Below, in pieces: positions 27,627 through 36,379 of a DNA stretch of 64,000 nucleotides (positions within the stretch are counted from its first letter, which is position 1; each line of letters starts with the position of its first letter). The notes beneath the pieces were generated by a model. That model was given only the letters and a program-made list of their open reading frames with translations. It made no database searches and was not told the origin of the DNA. Source of the DNA: Candidatus Competibacteraceae bacterium (lineage in GTDB: Bacteria; Pseudomonadota; Gammaproteobacteria; Competibacterales; Competibacteraceae). The translations under genes and the position numbers were made by a program. The DNA lies in NCBI GenBank assembly GCA_016713505.1, contig JADJPA010000001.1, forward strand, positions 2,245,501-2,309,500. The letters are read 5' to 3'.

Positions 27627-28425
27627 AAAATCTGGCCCCGACCGCTACAGCGCCATTATCGAAAGCGTGTTTTTCAAACACTTCGCCCTCGGCCGCGAAG
27701 AGTTCGAATTCACGCGCGAAGAATTTGCAAGCACCGCCGAACAGCTCGCGATCAAACCTCCTAAAAATCTCGGCGACGTACTGTACTCGTTTCGTTATCG
27801 AAAGAACTTGCCCGAATCTATCCGGCAAACGGCCGGTGAGAGCGGCGAATGGATCATCGAAGGCGCGGGCCGGTCCAAATATCGGTTCCGAAAGACCGAG
27901 ATCAACCGCATCGTTCCCCGAAATGATTTGGCCAGCGTCAAAATCCCCGACGCCACTCCGGAAATCATCGCCGCCCACGCCCAAACGGACGAACAGGCTT
28001 TACTTGCCAAAATTCGTTACAACCGTCTGGTCGATATTTTTCTGGGCATGGCGACTTACTCGTTGCAAAACCATCTCCGTACTACCGTCGCGGGCATCGG
28101 TCAAATCGAAGTCGATGAAATTTATGTCGGAATCGACCGGCACGGACGGCAGTTCGTCATCCCTGTGCAAGCCAAAGGCGGGAACGACCGGCACGGCGCG
28201 GTTCAAACCCAGCAAGACATCGCCTGTTGCAAGGCAAAATTCCCGACCTTGCTTTGCCGTCCGATCTCCGCGCAATTTATGTCGGACAACCGGATCGCAT
28301 TGTTCGAATTGGTATCCGAAGGCGACGGAATCAAAATTGTGGAAGAGCGCCATTACCGGCTCGTACCGGCCGCCGACATTTCGGCCGACGATCTGCGTGC
28401 TTACAACATTCGCGCCAAATCGTGA
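27619..28425 (+). CDS. Putative type II restriction endonuclease, PD-(D/E)XK type
   Basis: The TTG at 27619 is preceded by GGAG at a spacing of seven and overlaps the methylase stop by eight bases; the result is 268 aa. It was recognised mainly by position and by a nuclease-like core near residues 170-190: GQIEVDEIYVGIDRHGRQF followed by VIPVQAKGG, an acidic residue then Q-x-K. This is the PD-(D/E)XK pattern with Gln in the E position. The N-terminal region contains a helical, possibly DNA-binding segment (EEFASTAEQLAIKPPKNLGD). The order methylase, nuclease, mismatch glycosylase supports the call. There is no confident family name. Confidence 0.72.
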   Translation: MVKKSGPDRYSAIIESVFFKHFALGREEFEFTREEFASTAEQLAIKPPKNLGDVLYSFRYRKNLPESIRQTAGESGEWIIEGAGRSKYRFRKTEINRIVPRNDLASVKIPDATPEIIAAHAQTDEQALLAKIRYNRLVDIFLGMATYSLQNHLRTTVAGIGQIEVDEIYVGIDRHGRQFVIPVQAKGGNDRHGAVQTQQDIACCKAKFPTLLCRPISAQFMSDNRIALFELVSEGDGIKIVEERHYRLVPAADISADDLRAYNIRAKS

Positions 28426-28503
28426 TCGCGATTTCGCAGCGCTTGACATCACTCGAATCAATTTGCCGGTGCGAATGCTCCCTTGAATGACAGCCTGACC
28501 AGC

Positions 28504-29247
28504 ATGAGTTCAGCGCGCTATCCAAAAAACATCCGACAAGTAGCCGCCGCGCTGGCGGAGCGTTACGGCGACTTCGATCATTACAACCTCAAGGAACCGT
28601 TGGACGAACTGCTGTTTATCATTTGCAGCACCAAGACGTCCGAATCCAGTTACCGCCGGACGTTCGAACAACTCAAACAAGCATTTCCGACCCCGCGCCA
28701 CTTGGCCGAAGCGCCGGCGGAGTACATCGCCAAGCCCATCGCGACCGGCGGACTATCCGGTCAAAAATCGCGAGCGATCCGAGCGATCCTCGACGCGCTC
28801 GCCACCCGTTTCGGCGTTCCCACCCTGGAACCGCTAAGAGATATGACCGACCGCGATGCCGAAGCATTTCTGACCGCGCTTCCCAACGTCGGCAACAAAG
28901 TGGCGCGTTGCGTTTTGTTGTACGCGCTCGGCCGACAGGTGTTTCCGGTCGACACCCACTGCTGGCGGATCGCCCGGCGGTTGGGCTGGGTGCGCCGGAC
29001 CCAAAAGGACGGCCGCTGCACGTCGGACGACGCGGATCGGCTCCAGTCCAGAATTCCGCTCGAACTGCGGTTTTCACTGCACGTCAACCTGATCTCGCTC
29101 GGCCGCGAGATTTGCACGGCGAGCACACCGGTTTGCGACGCTTGCCCGATCAATCACTGCTGCCGGCGGATCGGCGCGGGCGACCGAGCCACACGAAAAC
29201 CGCAACGCTCTCGCGCCGAACTCAAACTCATAACTCCCACCTGTTGA
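28504..29247 (+). CDS. HhH-GPD / endonuclease III-like DNA glycosylase linked to the methylase
   Basis: The ATG at 28504 (247 aa) is preferred; a TTG at 28483 is the alternative, and neither has a clear ribosome site. The helix-hairpin-helix reads LTALPNVGNKVARCVLLYALG with the EndoIII-type Lys. It is followed by the catalytic Asp in FPVDTHCWRIARRLGW. Near the C-terminus the cysteines are spaced C-x6-C-x2-C-x5-C (CTASTPVCDACPINHCC), a [4Fe-4S] loop. Enzymes of this fold beside a C5 methylase (Mig.MthI on the archaeal plasmid pFV1) repair T:G mismatches made by 5-methylcytosine deamination. That role is inferred here from the neighbours. Confidence 0.87.
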   Translation: MSSARYPKNIRQVAAALAERYGDFDHYNLKEPLDELLFIICSTKTSESSYRRTFEQLKQAFPTPRHLAEAPAEYIAKPIATGGLSGQKSRAIRAILDALATRFGVPTLEPLRDMTDRDAEAFLTALPNVGNKVARCVLLYALGRQVFPVDTHCWRIARRLGWVRRTQKDGRCTSDDADRLQSRIPLELRFSLHVNLISLGREICTASTPVCDACPINHCCRRIGAGDRATRKPQRSRAELKLITPTC

Positions 29248-29249
29248 AC

Positions 29250-30386
29250 ATGGCCGATTCCGCAGCCCTTCGCCAAGCCGTCAAAGCCCACTATGAAAAA
29301 TACGTCTATCCGCGCTTCTCGCTGCTGACTTCGGTCAGGCTTTGCGATACCTACGCCCTCAATCTCGATGCCTTGTGGGCGCGTTTCAACGGCGAATGGC
29401 TCGCCGCGCACGACAAAAAGATTCTTCTGGCGGGTTGTGGCAGTTTCTCACCCTATCCCACCGCCGTTGCGAATAAAAAAGCTCAAATAACCGCATTAGA
29501 TCTTTCAAAAGCCAACCTTGACCGAGCCAAGCTGCATACCCGACTCCACTTCTGCTTTAATATTGACTTTATTGAGGGAGATATCCTGAATGCAAAATCT
29601 CTTTTAGCGGAAAAACGCTTTCATTTCATCGACTGTTATGGTGTATTGCACCATATTCCCGATCTCGTCCTCGCCTTGAAATCGCTTCACTCGCTCTTGG
29701 AAGAAGGTGCAATCGCTAGGATTATGGTCTATAGCACACAAGCGAGACAATCTATTCAAGCGGTTCGAACGGCGATGAAAATCCTTCATATCGACAAAGC
29801 AGAAAAAATAAGAGCACTCTATAAAAAAGCCAAAGAAAATAGCCGTTTTAGAGACTGCATCGAATCGAACTATGAATCCAAATTCGACTGGGGTCTCGCC
29901 GACATGTTCCTGCATCCTTACGCGAAAACCTTTAAAATCGATGAATTGCTGGATACGCTTCAGCAAGCCCGACTCGAACCGATCCTGTTCATTCATCCTA
30001 ACGCCTGCATCAATACCGCAGAAGAAATTCAAAGACTGAGGAAAATAGAGTCGAATAATGGACCCTCCACCAACTTCATCTTCTTCGCCGGGTGCATGGA
30101 AGATACCCAAAAGCGCCGAGCCTGGCAGCACGCCAAACAAACGCAGGATATTTGCATCGCCCTAAATCCGGTCATCAAAAAAGCCCTATCCTTGTTTCCA
30201 TTTCCACCTCTCAAGCCCGGTCAGAAACTTGGCTTTGAAAATCCAGCCATCGATTTCAAGGCCAATCGCCTGCTTGCCCACTTTCAGCAACCGCTCAGAA
30301 AATCGACCCTCAGCCCTGATCGCTGGGACGCCATACAGCCCTATCTTCAAGCCATGTTTTTGATTGAAACCGCCAATCCCTCCTGA
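29250..30386 (+). CDS. Class I SAM-dependent methyltransferase, lower-GC accessory gene
   Basis: The ATG at 29250 starts 3 bases after the glycosylase stop (378 aa). The SAM-binding motif is ILLAGCGSFSPYPTAVANKKAQITALDLS near residue 50-80, with the acidic loop IEGDILN and motif II FIDCYGVLHHIPDLVLALKSL. The rest contains long helical stretches and no DNA-methylase catalytic motif, so a small-molecule or protein substrate is more likely. Base composition is visibly more A/T-rich than its neighbours (runs such as aaaaaaataag), consistent with recent transfer together with the restriction unit. The similarity is to methyltransferases of the Methyltransf_11/25 type. Confidence 0.85.
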   Translation: MADSAALRQAVKAHYEKYVYPRFSLLTSVRLCDTYALNLDALWARFNGEWLAAHDKKILLAGCGSFSPYPTAVANKKAQITALDLSKANLDRAKLHTRLHFCFNIDFIEGDILNAKSLLAEKRFHFIDCYGVLHHIPDLVLALKSLHSLLEEGAIARIMVYSTQARQSIQAVRTAMKILHIDKAEKIRALYKKAKENSRFRDCIESNYESKFDWGLADMFLHPYAKTFKIDELLDTLQQARLEPILFIHPNACINTAEEIQRLRKIESNNGPSTNFIFFAGCMEDTQKRRAWQHAKQTQDICIALNPVIKKALSLFPFPPLKPGQKLGFENPAIDFKANRLLAHFQQPLRKSTLSPDRWDAIQPYLQAMFLIETANPS

Positions 30387-30470
30387 GTCAGTTAAATCAT
30401 CAAACCCGTCAATCCCGCACTTCGGTTAGAATCGGCGCATTTTCTAAATTCAGCTCGATTCGACTTGCCG

Positions 30471-32063
30471 ATGACCACCTTTCTCGACGAACTCAACCGG
30501 CGGCGCACCTTCGCCATCATCTCCCATCCGGACGCCGGTAAGACCACCCTGACCGAAAAGCTGTTGCTGTTCGGCGGTGCGATCCAGTTGGCTGGCACCG
30601 TCAAGGGCCGCAAGGCCACCCGCCACGCCACCAGCGATTGGATGGAATTGGAACAACAGCGCGGGATTTCGGTGACCTCCTCAGTGATGCAGTTTCCCTA
30701 TCGCGACCGCATCATCAACCTGCTCGACACCCCCGGCCACGAAGATTTTTCCGAGGATACCTATCGCACCCTGACCGCCGTCGATTCGGCGCTGATGGTG
30801 ATCGATTGCGCGCGGGGCGTCGAGGAGCGGACCATCAAGCTGATGGAAGTTTGCCGGTTGCGCGATACTCCGATCTTCACTTTCATCAACAAGCTGGATC
30901 GAGACGGTCGCGAACCGATCGAATTGCTGGATGAGGTCGAAGACATTCTGAAAATCCGCTGCGCGCCGGTTACTTGGCCCATCGGCATGGGCCGGGAATT
31001 GAAAGGTGTCTATCATCTGGAGCAGGATTTCATCCACCTCTATGACCCTTCGCGCGACGGCCGCATCAACACCGGCCGCACCATTCAAGGTCTCGACAGC
31101 CCCGCCGCTGAGCAGGCGTTGGGCTTGGAACGGGTGCGAGCTTTGCGTGAGGAAATCGAGTTGGTACGCGGGGCCAGCCACACCTTCGATCGCGACGACT
31201 ATCTAGCCGGACGCCTGACCCCGGTGTATTTCGGCTCCGCCCTGACCAATTTCGGCGTGCAGGAAATGTTGGATGGCTTCATAGAGAGCGCCCCGCCGCC
31301 GCGACCCTGCGCCGCCGCCAGCCGCGAGGTCGCGCCAGAAGAAGAAAGTTTCAGCGGCTTCGTGTTTAAAATTCAGGCGAACATGGACCCGCAGCACCGC
31401 GACCGCATCGCGTTTCTGCGCATCTGTTCCGGCAGCTATCAGCCTGGCATGAAAGCCCGCCACGTCCGCCTCGGCCGCGACATCAAAATCCCCGACGCGC
31501 TGACCTTCATGGCCGCCGAGCGCGAACACGCCGAAGTCGCCTATCCCGGCGACATCATCGGCTTGCACAACCACGGCACCATCCGCATCGGCGACACCTT
31601 CACCCAAGGCGAGGAGTTGCGCTTTACCGGCGTGCCCGATTTCGCGCCGGAACTGTTCCGTCGCGCCCGCTTGCGCGATCCCTTGAAAATGAAAGCCTTG
31701 CAAAAGGGTTTGGAACAATTGTGCGAAGAAGGCGCGACCCAACTGTTCCGGCCGCTCAACAGCAACGATCTTATTCTAGGCGCGGTCGGGGTGCTGCAAT
31801 TCGATGTGGCGAGCTTCCGGCTGCGCGGTGAATACGGGGTCGATTGCGGTTTCGAAAACGTCAACGTCACCACCGCCCGCTGGGTCAGTTGTTCCGATCC
31901 GAAACGCTTCGAGGAGTTCCAGAACAAGCTGCGCGACAATCTGGCGCTCGACCATCACGGCGAGATGGTGTACATCGCCTCCAGCCGAGTCAACCTGCAA
32001 CTGACCCAGGAACGCTGGCCCGAGGTGCGCTTCGCCGCCACCCGCGAACACGGTTTGCACTGA
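30471..32063 (+). CDS. prfC: Peptide chain release factor 3
   Basis: Translational GTPase that recycles RF1/RF2 after peptide release. The ATG at 30471 (530 aa) starts MTTFLDELNRRRTFAIISHP, as in other RF3 proteins. GTPase motifs: G1 SHPDAGKTTL, G2 region QQRGISVTSSVMQF, G3 LLDTPGHEDFSEDTYRTLTA, G4 INKLDRDG. The C-terminal RF3 domain is complete (VVGLQFDVASFRL-like VLQFDVASFRLRGEYGVDC). It lies 3 bases ahead of the Aas-like gene, so it probably shares its transcript. Confidence 0.98.
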   Translation: MTTFLDELNRRRTFAIISHPDAGKTTLTEKLLLFGGAIQLAGTVKGRKATRHATSDWMELEQQRGISVTSSVMQFPYRDRIINLLDTPGHEDFSEDTYRTLTAVDSALMVIDCARGVEERTIKLMEVCRLRDTPIFTFINKLDRDGREPIELLDEVEDILKIRCAPVTWPIGMGRELKGVYHLEQDFIHLYDPSRDGRINTGRTIQGLDSPAAEQALGLERVRALREEIELVRGASHTFDRDDYLAGRLTPVYFGSALTNFGVQEMLDGFIESAPPPRPCAAASREVAPEEESFSGFVFKIQANMDPQHRDRIAFLRICSGSYQPGMKARHVRLGRDIKIPDALTFMAAEREHAEVAYPGDIIGLHNHGTIRIGDTFTQGEELRFTGVPDFAPELFRRARLRDPLKMKALQKGLEQLCEEGATQLFRPLNSNDLILGAVGVLQFDVASFRLRGEYGVDCGFENVNVTTARWVSCSDPKRFEEFQNKLRDNLALDHHGEMVYIASSRVNLQLTQERWPEVRFAATREHGLH

Positions 32064-32066
32064 GCC

Positions 32067-34340
32067 ATGCGCCGCCTGCTGCAACGGCTGATCCGGTTTC
32101 TGTTCCAGCATCTGTTCCGGGTGGAATTGCGCGGCTGGGAGCACTATCCGCGCGACGAAGCCCGGTTGCTGATCGTCGCCAATCACGTCTCCTATCTGGA
32201 CGGCGCGCTGCTGGCCGCATTCCTGCCGGACATGCCCATCTTCGTGATCAACACCCACATGGCCCGGCATTGGTGGATGAAGCCGTTCATCGCCGTGACC
32301 CGCCATGTCAGCATCGATCCCACCAATTCCCATTATCTGAAAACCTTGATCCAGCATCTCAAGGCCGGCGAGCGGGTGGCGGTCTTCCCGGAAGGGCGGA
32401 TCAGCGTCACCGGGGCGCTGATGAAGATTTACGAAGGGTCGGCGCTGGCTGCCGACAAAGCCGACGCCGCGCTGCTGCCGATCCACATCGAAGGCGCGCA
32501 GTACAGTCTGCTGTCCCGACTGCGTGGCATCCCCCGCCACCGTCGGCTGCTGCCACGCATCCGTCTGACCATGCTGCCGCCGCGCCGGCTGACGGCGAGC
32601 GCCGCCAACAATCGCGCCCGCCGCCAACAGCTCGCCCGACAGATGGACGAATTGATGGTCGCGCTGGCCTACGCGGGTATGAATATCGATCAACCGTTGG
32701 CGGCGGCCATGCTGGAAACTTGGGAACGTCGCGGCGGCCGGCGCGTGGTGCTGGAGGACGCCCAGCAACAGCGGCTCGGCTGGCGTTCGCTGTTCGCCCG
32801 CGCCTTCGTCCTCGCCGATTTGCTCGATCGTTCCCCTCCGCCGGTGGGAGAGGGATCGGGGATGAGGGTCGGCCTGCTGCTGCCTAACAGCGCCGCCGCC
32901 ATCATCGCTTTTCTAGCCTTACACTTGCGCGGACGAGTGCCGGTGATCCTCAACTTTAGCGCTGGCAGCCAAGAGTTGCTGGGTGCTTGTCACACCGCTC
33001 AAATCCGCACGGTCTGCACCTCGCGGGCCTTCGTCACCGCCGCCAATCTGGACGCCCAGCTCACGGCCTTGAGCGAACAGGTCACCGTGCTTTTTCTAGA
33101 GGACTTGCGGTCGCGGGCGACGCTGCCGGTCCGGTTGCGCGGACTGGCGCGAGCGCTGCTACCTGCCTGGAACTTCCACCGACTGTCCGGCCCGGTTCAG
33201 GCGGACGATCCGGCGGTCATTCTGTTCACCTCCGGCTCCGAACGCGCCCCGAAAGGCGTGGTGCTGACCCATCGCAACCTGCTGGCTAACATCGCCCAAG
33301 CCCGCGCCGTATTTGACCTTACTCCGTGCGACGTGGCGTTGAACGCCCTGCCGCTGTTTCATGCCTTCGGCTTGACCACCGCCACTCTGACGCCTCTGCT
33401 GCTGGGAGCGCGAGTTATTCTTTATCCCTCGCCGCTACACTACAGCGTGATCCCGGAACTGGCCTACGAATGCCGGACCACGGTGTTGTTCGGCACCAAT
33501 ACCTTTTTAATGGGCTACGGCCGTCAAGCCAATCCTTATGATTTTTTCAGCGTGCGGGCTGTCGTTATGGGGGCCGAAGCGCTACGAGATGAAACCCGGC
33601 GGTTGTGGATGGAAAAATTCGGCATTCGCATCCACGAGGGTTACGGTTTGACCGAAACGAGCCCGGTTCTGGCCGCCAACAGCAACCGCAACCATCGCAG
33701 TGGCACGGTCGGCAAGCTGTTTCCGGGCATCGAACATTATCTGGAACCGGTAGAAGGCATCGCCGACGGCGGCCTGCTGTACGTGCGCGGGGCGAATATC
33801 ATGGCGGGCTACCTGCTGCCCGACCAGCCGGACCATTGGATTCCACCGCGGACCAACCGTGGACCGGGCTGGCACAACACCGGCGATATCGTGCGCTTCG
33901 ACGAGGACGGCTTTATCACCATCCTCGGCCGAGCCAAACGCTTCGCCAAGCTGGGCGGTGAAATGATCTCGCTGGCGGCGGTCGAACGGCTCGCCGCCGG
34001 CTGCTGGCCAGAGGAGCAGCACGCGGCGCTCAACCTGCCGGACCCGGCCAAGGGCGAACAGATCGTGCTGCTGACGACCCGCCGTCATGCCAACCGCAGC
34101 GAACTACTCGCCGCTGCCCGCGCGCAGGGCCTGAGCGAACTCTACCTTCCCCGGCAAGTGTTAACAGTGGACACCATCCCGCTGTTAGGCTCCGGCAAGC
34201 CAAATTATCCAGGCATCCGCCGCCTGGCTGAGCAAATGACGAAATCCGTACCGTTGTCGGGTTCACAACCCGCTAGCTCAACAGCTCTCGGACATTCACC
34301 TGCTTTCAACCCGACCCTCAGCATTCCCTTGTCGGAGTGA
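32067..34340 (+). CDS. aas: Aas-like lysophospholipid acyltransferase / acyl-ACP synthetase
   Basis: A 757-aa two-domain protein. The N-terminal PlsC-type acyltransferase has VANHVSYLDGALL (H-x4-D near residue 38) and VAVFPEGRISVTG. The C-terminal AMP-forming domain has the P-loop ILFTSGSERAPKGVVLTHRNL near residue 385, GYGLTETSPV near 525 and GWHNTGDIVRFDEDGFITI near 605. E. coli Aas re-acylates 2-acyl-lysophospholipids using ACP-bound fatty acid. No lplT-like flippase is fused or adjacent. Residues near 255-267 (RSPPPVGEGSGMR) derive from an embedded palindromic repeat. Confidence 0.93.
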   Translation: MRRLLQRLIRFLFQHLFRVELRGWEHYPRDEARLLIVANHVSYLDGALLAAFLPDMPIFVINTHMARHWWMKPFIAVTRHVSIDPTNSHYLKTLIQHLKAGERVAVFPEGRISVTGALMKIYEGSALAADKADAALLPIHIEGAQYSLLSRLRGIPRHRRLLPRIRLTMLPPRRLTASAANNRARRQQLARQMDELMVALAYAGMNIDQPLAAAMLETWERRGGRRVVLEDAQQQRLGWRSLFARAFVLADLLDRSPPPVGEGSGMRVGLLLPNSAAAIIAFLALHLRGRVPVILNFSAGSQELLGACHTAQIRTVCTSRAFVTAANLDAQLTALSEQVTVLFLEDLRSRATLPVRLRGLARALLPAWNFHRLSGPVQADDPAVILFTSGSERAPKGVVLTHRNLLANIAQARAVFDLTPCDVALNALPLFHAFGLTTATLTPLLLGARVILYPSPLHYSVIPELAYECRTTVLFGTNTFLMGYGRQANPYDFFSVRAVVMGAEALRDETRRLWMEKFGIRIHEGYGLTETSPVLAANSNRNHRSGTVGKLFPGIEHYLEPVEGIADGGLLYVRGANIMAGYLLPDQPDHWIPPRTNRGPGWHNTGDIVRFDEDGFITILGRAKRFAKLGGEMISLAAVERLAAGCWPEEQHAALNLPDPAKGEQIVLLTTRRHANRSELLAAARAQGLSELYLPRQVLTVDTIPLLGSGKPNYPGIRRLAEQMTKSVPLSGSQPASSTALGHSPAFNPTLSIPLSE
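32832..32870 (+). repeat. Palindromic REP-like element embedded in the aas reading frame
   Basis: The stretch contains CCCCTCCGCCGGTGGGAGAG followed by GGATCGGGGATGAGGG. This resembles the dispersed CCCTCTCCC...GGGAGAGGG...GGTGAGGG repeats that litter many proteobacterial genomes and translate as SPLPLGEG-type peptides. The left arm lacks two bases of a perfect palindrome. It keeps the reading frame open and adds about 13 residues between the domains. Confidence 0.6.
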
Positions 34341-34579
34341 AATAGCAGGACCCGACTCCGTTGGATTTTATAAATAAGTCAGGCTGCCGTTGAACGTTCG
34401 AGAACCGATGCAGTGGCTGATACAAATCGTTACAAAATTCCAGCTTTGGAAATAACCCCGTTACCTGCATGGCGTCTAATATTCATAAAATAATTAAGGA
34501 TACTACAACCGGCGGTCGGTCATACCGTCGCGCTAGGCTCCGTCGGGGCCAGACGACGGTTCAAACCTGGAGGTGGGTC
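34341..34579. other. Intergenic region ahead of the EF-hand gene
   Basis: A/T-rich stretches (taatattcataaaataattaag near 34480-34500) suggest promoter DNA for the EF-hand gene, but no firm -35/-10 pair can be assigned. No small gene is evident. Confidence 0.35.
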
Positions 34580-34915
34580 ATGATGAACTTTAAAATCAAT
34601 GTGATGGGATTAGGGATCGTGTTCGCCGCCGTGCTGGCGGCTCCCGTGATCGCCTCCGCGCAAGGCATGGGACGGGGAATGGGAAAAAACATGCCAGCCT
34701 TTGCGGAGTATGATTTGAACGGAGATGGGAAAATCGTCATGCAGGAATTCAACGAAGCGCGCGCGAAAAGAATCGGCGACAAAGCCCGGCAGGGTTATCC
34801 GATGAGAAACGCGGGCAACGCGCCGGCTTTCGAGCAGATCGATCGGAATGGCGATGGCAGCATCAGCGCGGAGGAATTCTCGGCGCATCAGTCGGAGCGC
34901 AGGCCGGGCAGATAG
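34580..34915 (+). CDS. Secreted EF-hand calcium-binding protein
   Basis: The ATG at 34580 is chosen because CTGGAGGTGG lies just ahead and a signal peptide follows (VMGLGIVFAAVLAAPVIASAQ); 111 aa. Two EF-hand loops are complete: DLNGDGKIVMQEF near residue 46-58 and DRNGDGSISAEEF near 88-100. Both have acidic residues at positions 1, 3, 5 and 12. The GMGRGMGKN stretch after the signal is typical of small bacterial CREC-type EF-hand proteins. Likely periplasmic; its partner is unknown. Confidence 0.9.
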   Translation: MMNFKINVMGLGIVFAAVLAAPVIASAQGMGRGMGKNMPAFAEYDLNGDGKIVMQEFNEARAKRIGDKARQGYPMRNAGNAPAFEQIDRNGDGSISAEEFSAHQSERRPGR

Positions 34916-34991
34916 GTGTCACGCTTGATTGAATCGCCATGCCTCAGGCTACTAAAGACCTCAAACACCCATCAAAGATTTTTTCCTAGTT

Positions 34992-35022
34992 TCCTCGGTG
35001 CTTCGCAAACAAGCACCGAGGA
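34992..35022 (+). terminator. Intrinsic terminator-like hairpin
   Basis: Arms TCCTCGGTGCTT (34992-35003) and AAGCACCGAGGA (35011-35022) pair perfectly around a 7-base loop, followed by TTTAGCTTT. It lies about 77 bases after the EF-hand gene and could terminate it. The rest of 34916-35204 shows no gene. Confidence 0.7.
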
Positions 35023-35204
35023 TTTAGCTTTAAAAGACGGACTGCAAGATCTGTAAGGTACTCATGGCAGCACGAGAACGAGCTTAAGTCCACGATCCTC
35101 TTTGTCCGTTCGCATTCAGATAGCCTCAAAAAGATCAGATTAGCGACCGCTTGGCAACCGCGCGACCATCAAAACCATGACGTTGCGGCCATTGCAAATA
35201 AGGC

Positions 35205-35594
35205 TTACAAGCGGCTGAGTTGCGTGTTGATCTCCCGGCTCAGATTTTGAATCCAGCCGTTATAGTTGCTGTGGATGTTGGCCCCATCGTAGTCGAGATT
35301 TTCGCTGTCGCGGTAGTGAATGCTATAGGTGTGTCGGTCATAGGGAATTTCCACTTTCGCCATATGCTCCCGCACCCGCAGCGTCGCCACGATCAGTCCG
35401 GGCCTAACCGCATTCATCTGCCAGCCCAGCGCAGCCCCCGCTCGCAGAATAGCGCCCCGCACATCCCCCATTCCATAGTTGCGCGTGCTGGTGGTTACCG
35501 GCGCACCCGAAACGGTGTAAACGGGATTATTCCGGCAACCGACCACGATCATCGCCAGCATGACAATCACAGGAAACAACAGTTTTATTTTCAT
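35205..35594 (-). CDS. Small lipoprotein at the end of the pigment operon
   Basis: A 129-aa protein with a lipoprotein signal, KLLFPVIVMLAMIVVGCRNN, with the lipidated Cys near residue 20. The mature part is a compact alpha/beta domain (VRGAILRAGAALGWQMNAVRPGLIVATL, then HTYSIHYRDSENLDYDGANIH). Small lipoproteins of this kind occur in several envelope operons; no function is known. Its start overlaps the glycosyltransferase stop by four bases, so it is the last gene of the aryl-polyene-type operon and is presumably involved in envelope placement. Confidence 0.83.
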   Translation of the reverse strand: MKIKLLFPVIVMLAMIVVGCRNNPVYTVSGAPVTTSTRNYGMGDVRGAILRAGAALGWQMNAVRPGLIVATLRVREHMAKVEIPYDRHTYSIHYRDSENLDYDGANIHSNYNGWIQNLSREINTQLSRL

Positions 35595-36373
35595 CGCTTG
35601 CTCTCACTATCGTGCTGTTTTATCAAAGCTTCATCAGGATTTACCGCTAATGGTAGCAGCCGGAGAGAACGCAGCAAACCCGAGGGATACATCGCCCGTT
35701 TGAGCAACAACCCCGCCACCAGCTTGATGATGCGCGAGGTATCCCGCCACGGCCGGTAGTGGCTGGGACGACCTTGCGCCAGGTAGAGCGTTTCGATAGC
35801 CACCGCCGCCGGATAGCAGCCGCAGCGGGCGGCCTGGATCAACAGAGCGCTTTCGTAGACAAAACCGTGCCGGCCCGGCTCGGGCGCGCTGGCCTGACGC
35901 AGAAATTCCACCGGATACAACCGAAAGCCGGATTGCGTGTCGCGCAGCGGATAACCGACCGCCCAGGACACCCAAAAATCAGCCATGCCGTTGGCGAAGC
36001 GCCGCACGCCGGGCGCGCGGTCGCGGTGGCTCAGCCGCGCGGCGACGATCAGCCGGCCGGGACAACGCCGGTGCGCCTCCAGCAGCTTGGGAATATCCTC
36101 GGGATGATGCTGGCCGTCCGCATCCAGAGTGATGACGGCGGTCGCACCCTGCTCCAGTGCGTGGCGCATCCCGCGCCACAGTCCAATCCCCTTGCCTTGA
36201 TTGTCCGCTTGATGCAACACGACCGCGCCCGCCGCTTCGGCCCGCGCGGCGGTAGCGTCGCGGGAACCGTCATCGACCACGATCACCCAATCGACCTGCC
36301 GGCGGGCGCGGCCGACGATCTCGGCGATGGTGGCGGCTTCGTTATAGGCAGGAATCAGCACCGCGACCGGCAT
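35591..36373 (-). CDS. Family 2 glycosyltransferase of the aryl polyene-type cluster
   Basis: A 260-aa GT-A fold enzyme. It starts VAVLIPAYNEAATIAEIV, has the nucleotide-sugar metal motifs VIVVDDGSRD and ITLDADGQHHPEDI (D-x-D), and LRDTQSGFRLYPVEFL, as in DPM1/DPG-synthase-like GT2 enzymes. Such enzymes are standard members of aryl polyene and xanthomonadin clusters, where they are thought to decorate or anchor the polyene lipid. It lies 6 bases downstream of the ketoreductase gene and overlaps the lipoprotein gene. Confidence 0.92.
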   Translation of the reverse strand: MPVAVLIPAYNEAATIAEIVGRARRQVDWVIVVDDGSRDATAARAEAAGAVVLHQADNQGKGIGLWRGMRHALEQGATAVITLDADGQHHPEDIPKLLEAHRRCPGRLIVAARLSHRDRAPGVRRFANGMADFWVSWAVGYPLRDTQSGFRLYPVEFLRQASAPEPGRHGFVYESALLIQAARCGCYPAAVAIETLYLAQGRPSHYRPWRDTSRIIKLVAGLLLKRAMYPSGLLRSLRLLPLAVNPDEALIKQHDSESKR

Positions 36374-36379
36374 GGTCGT

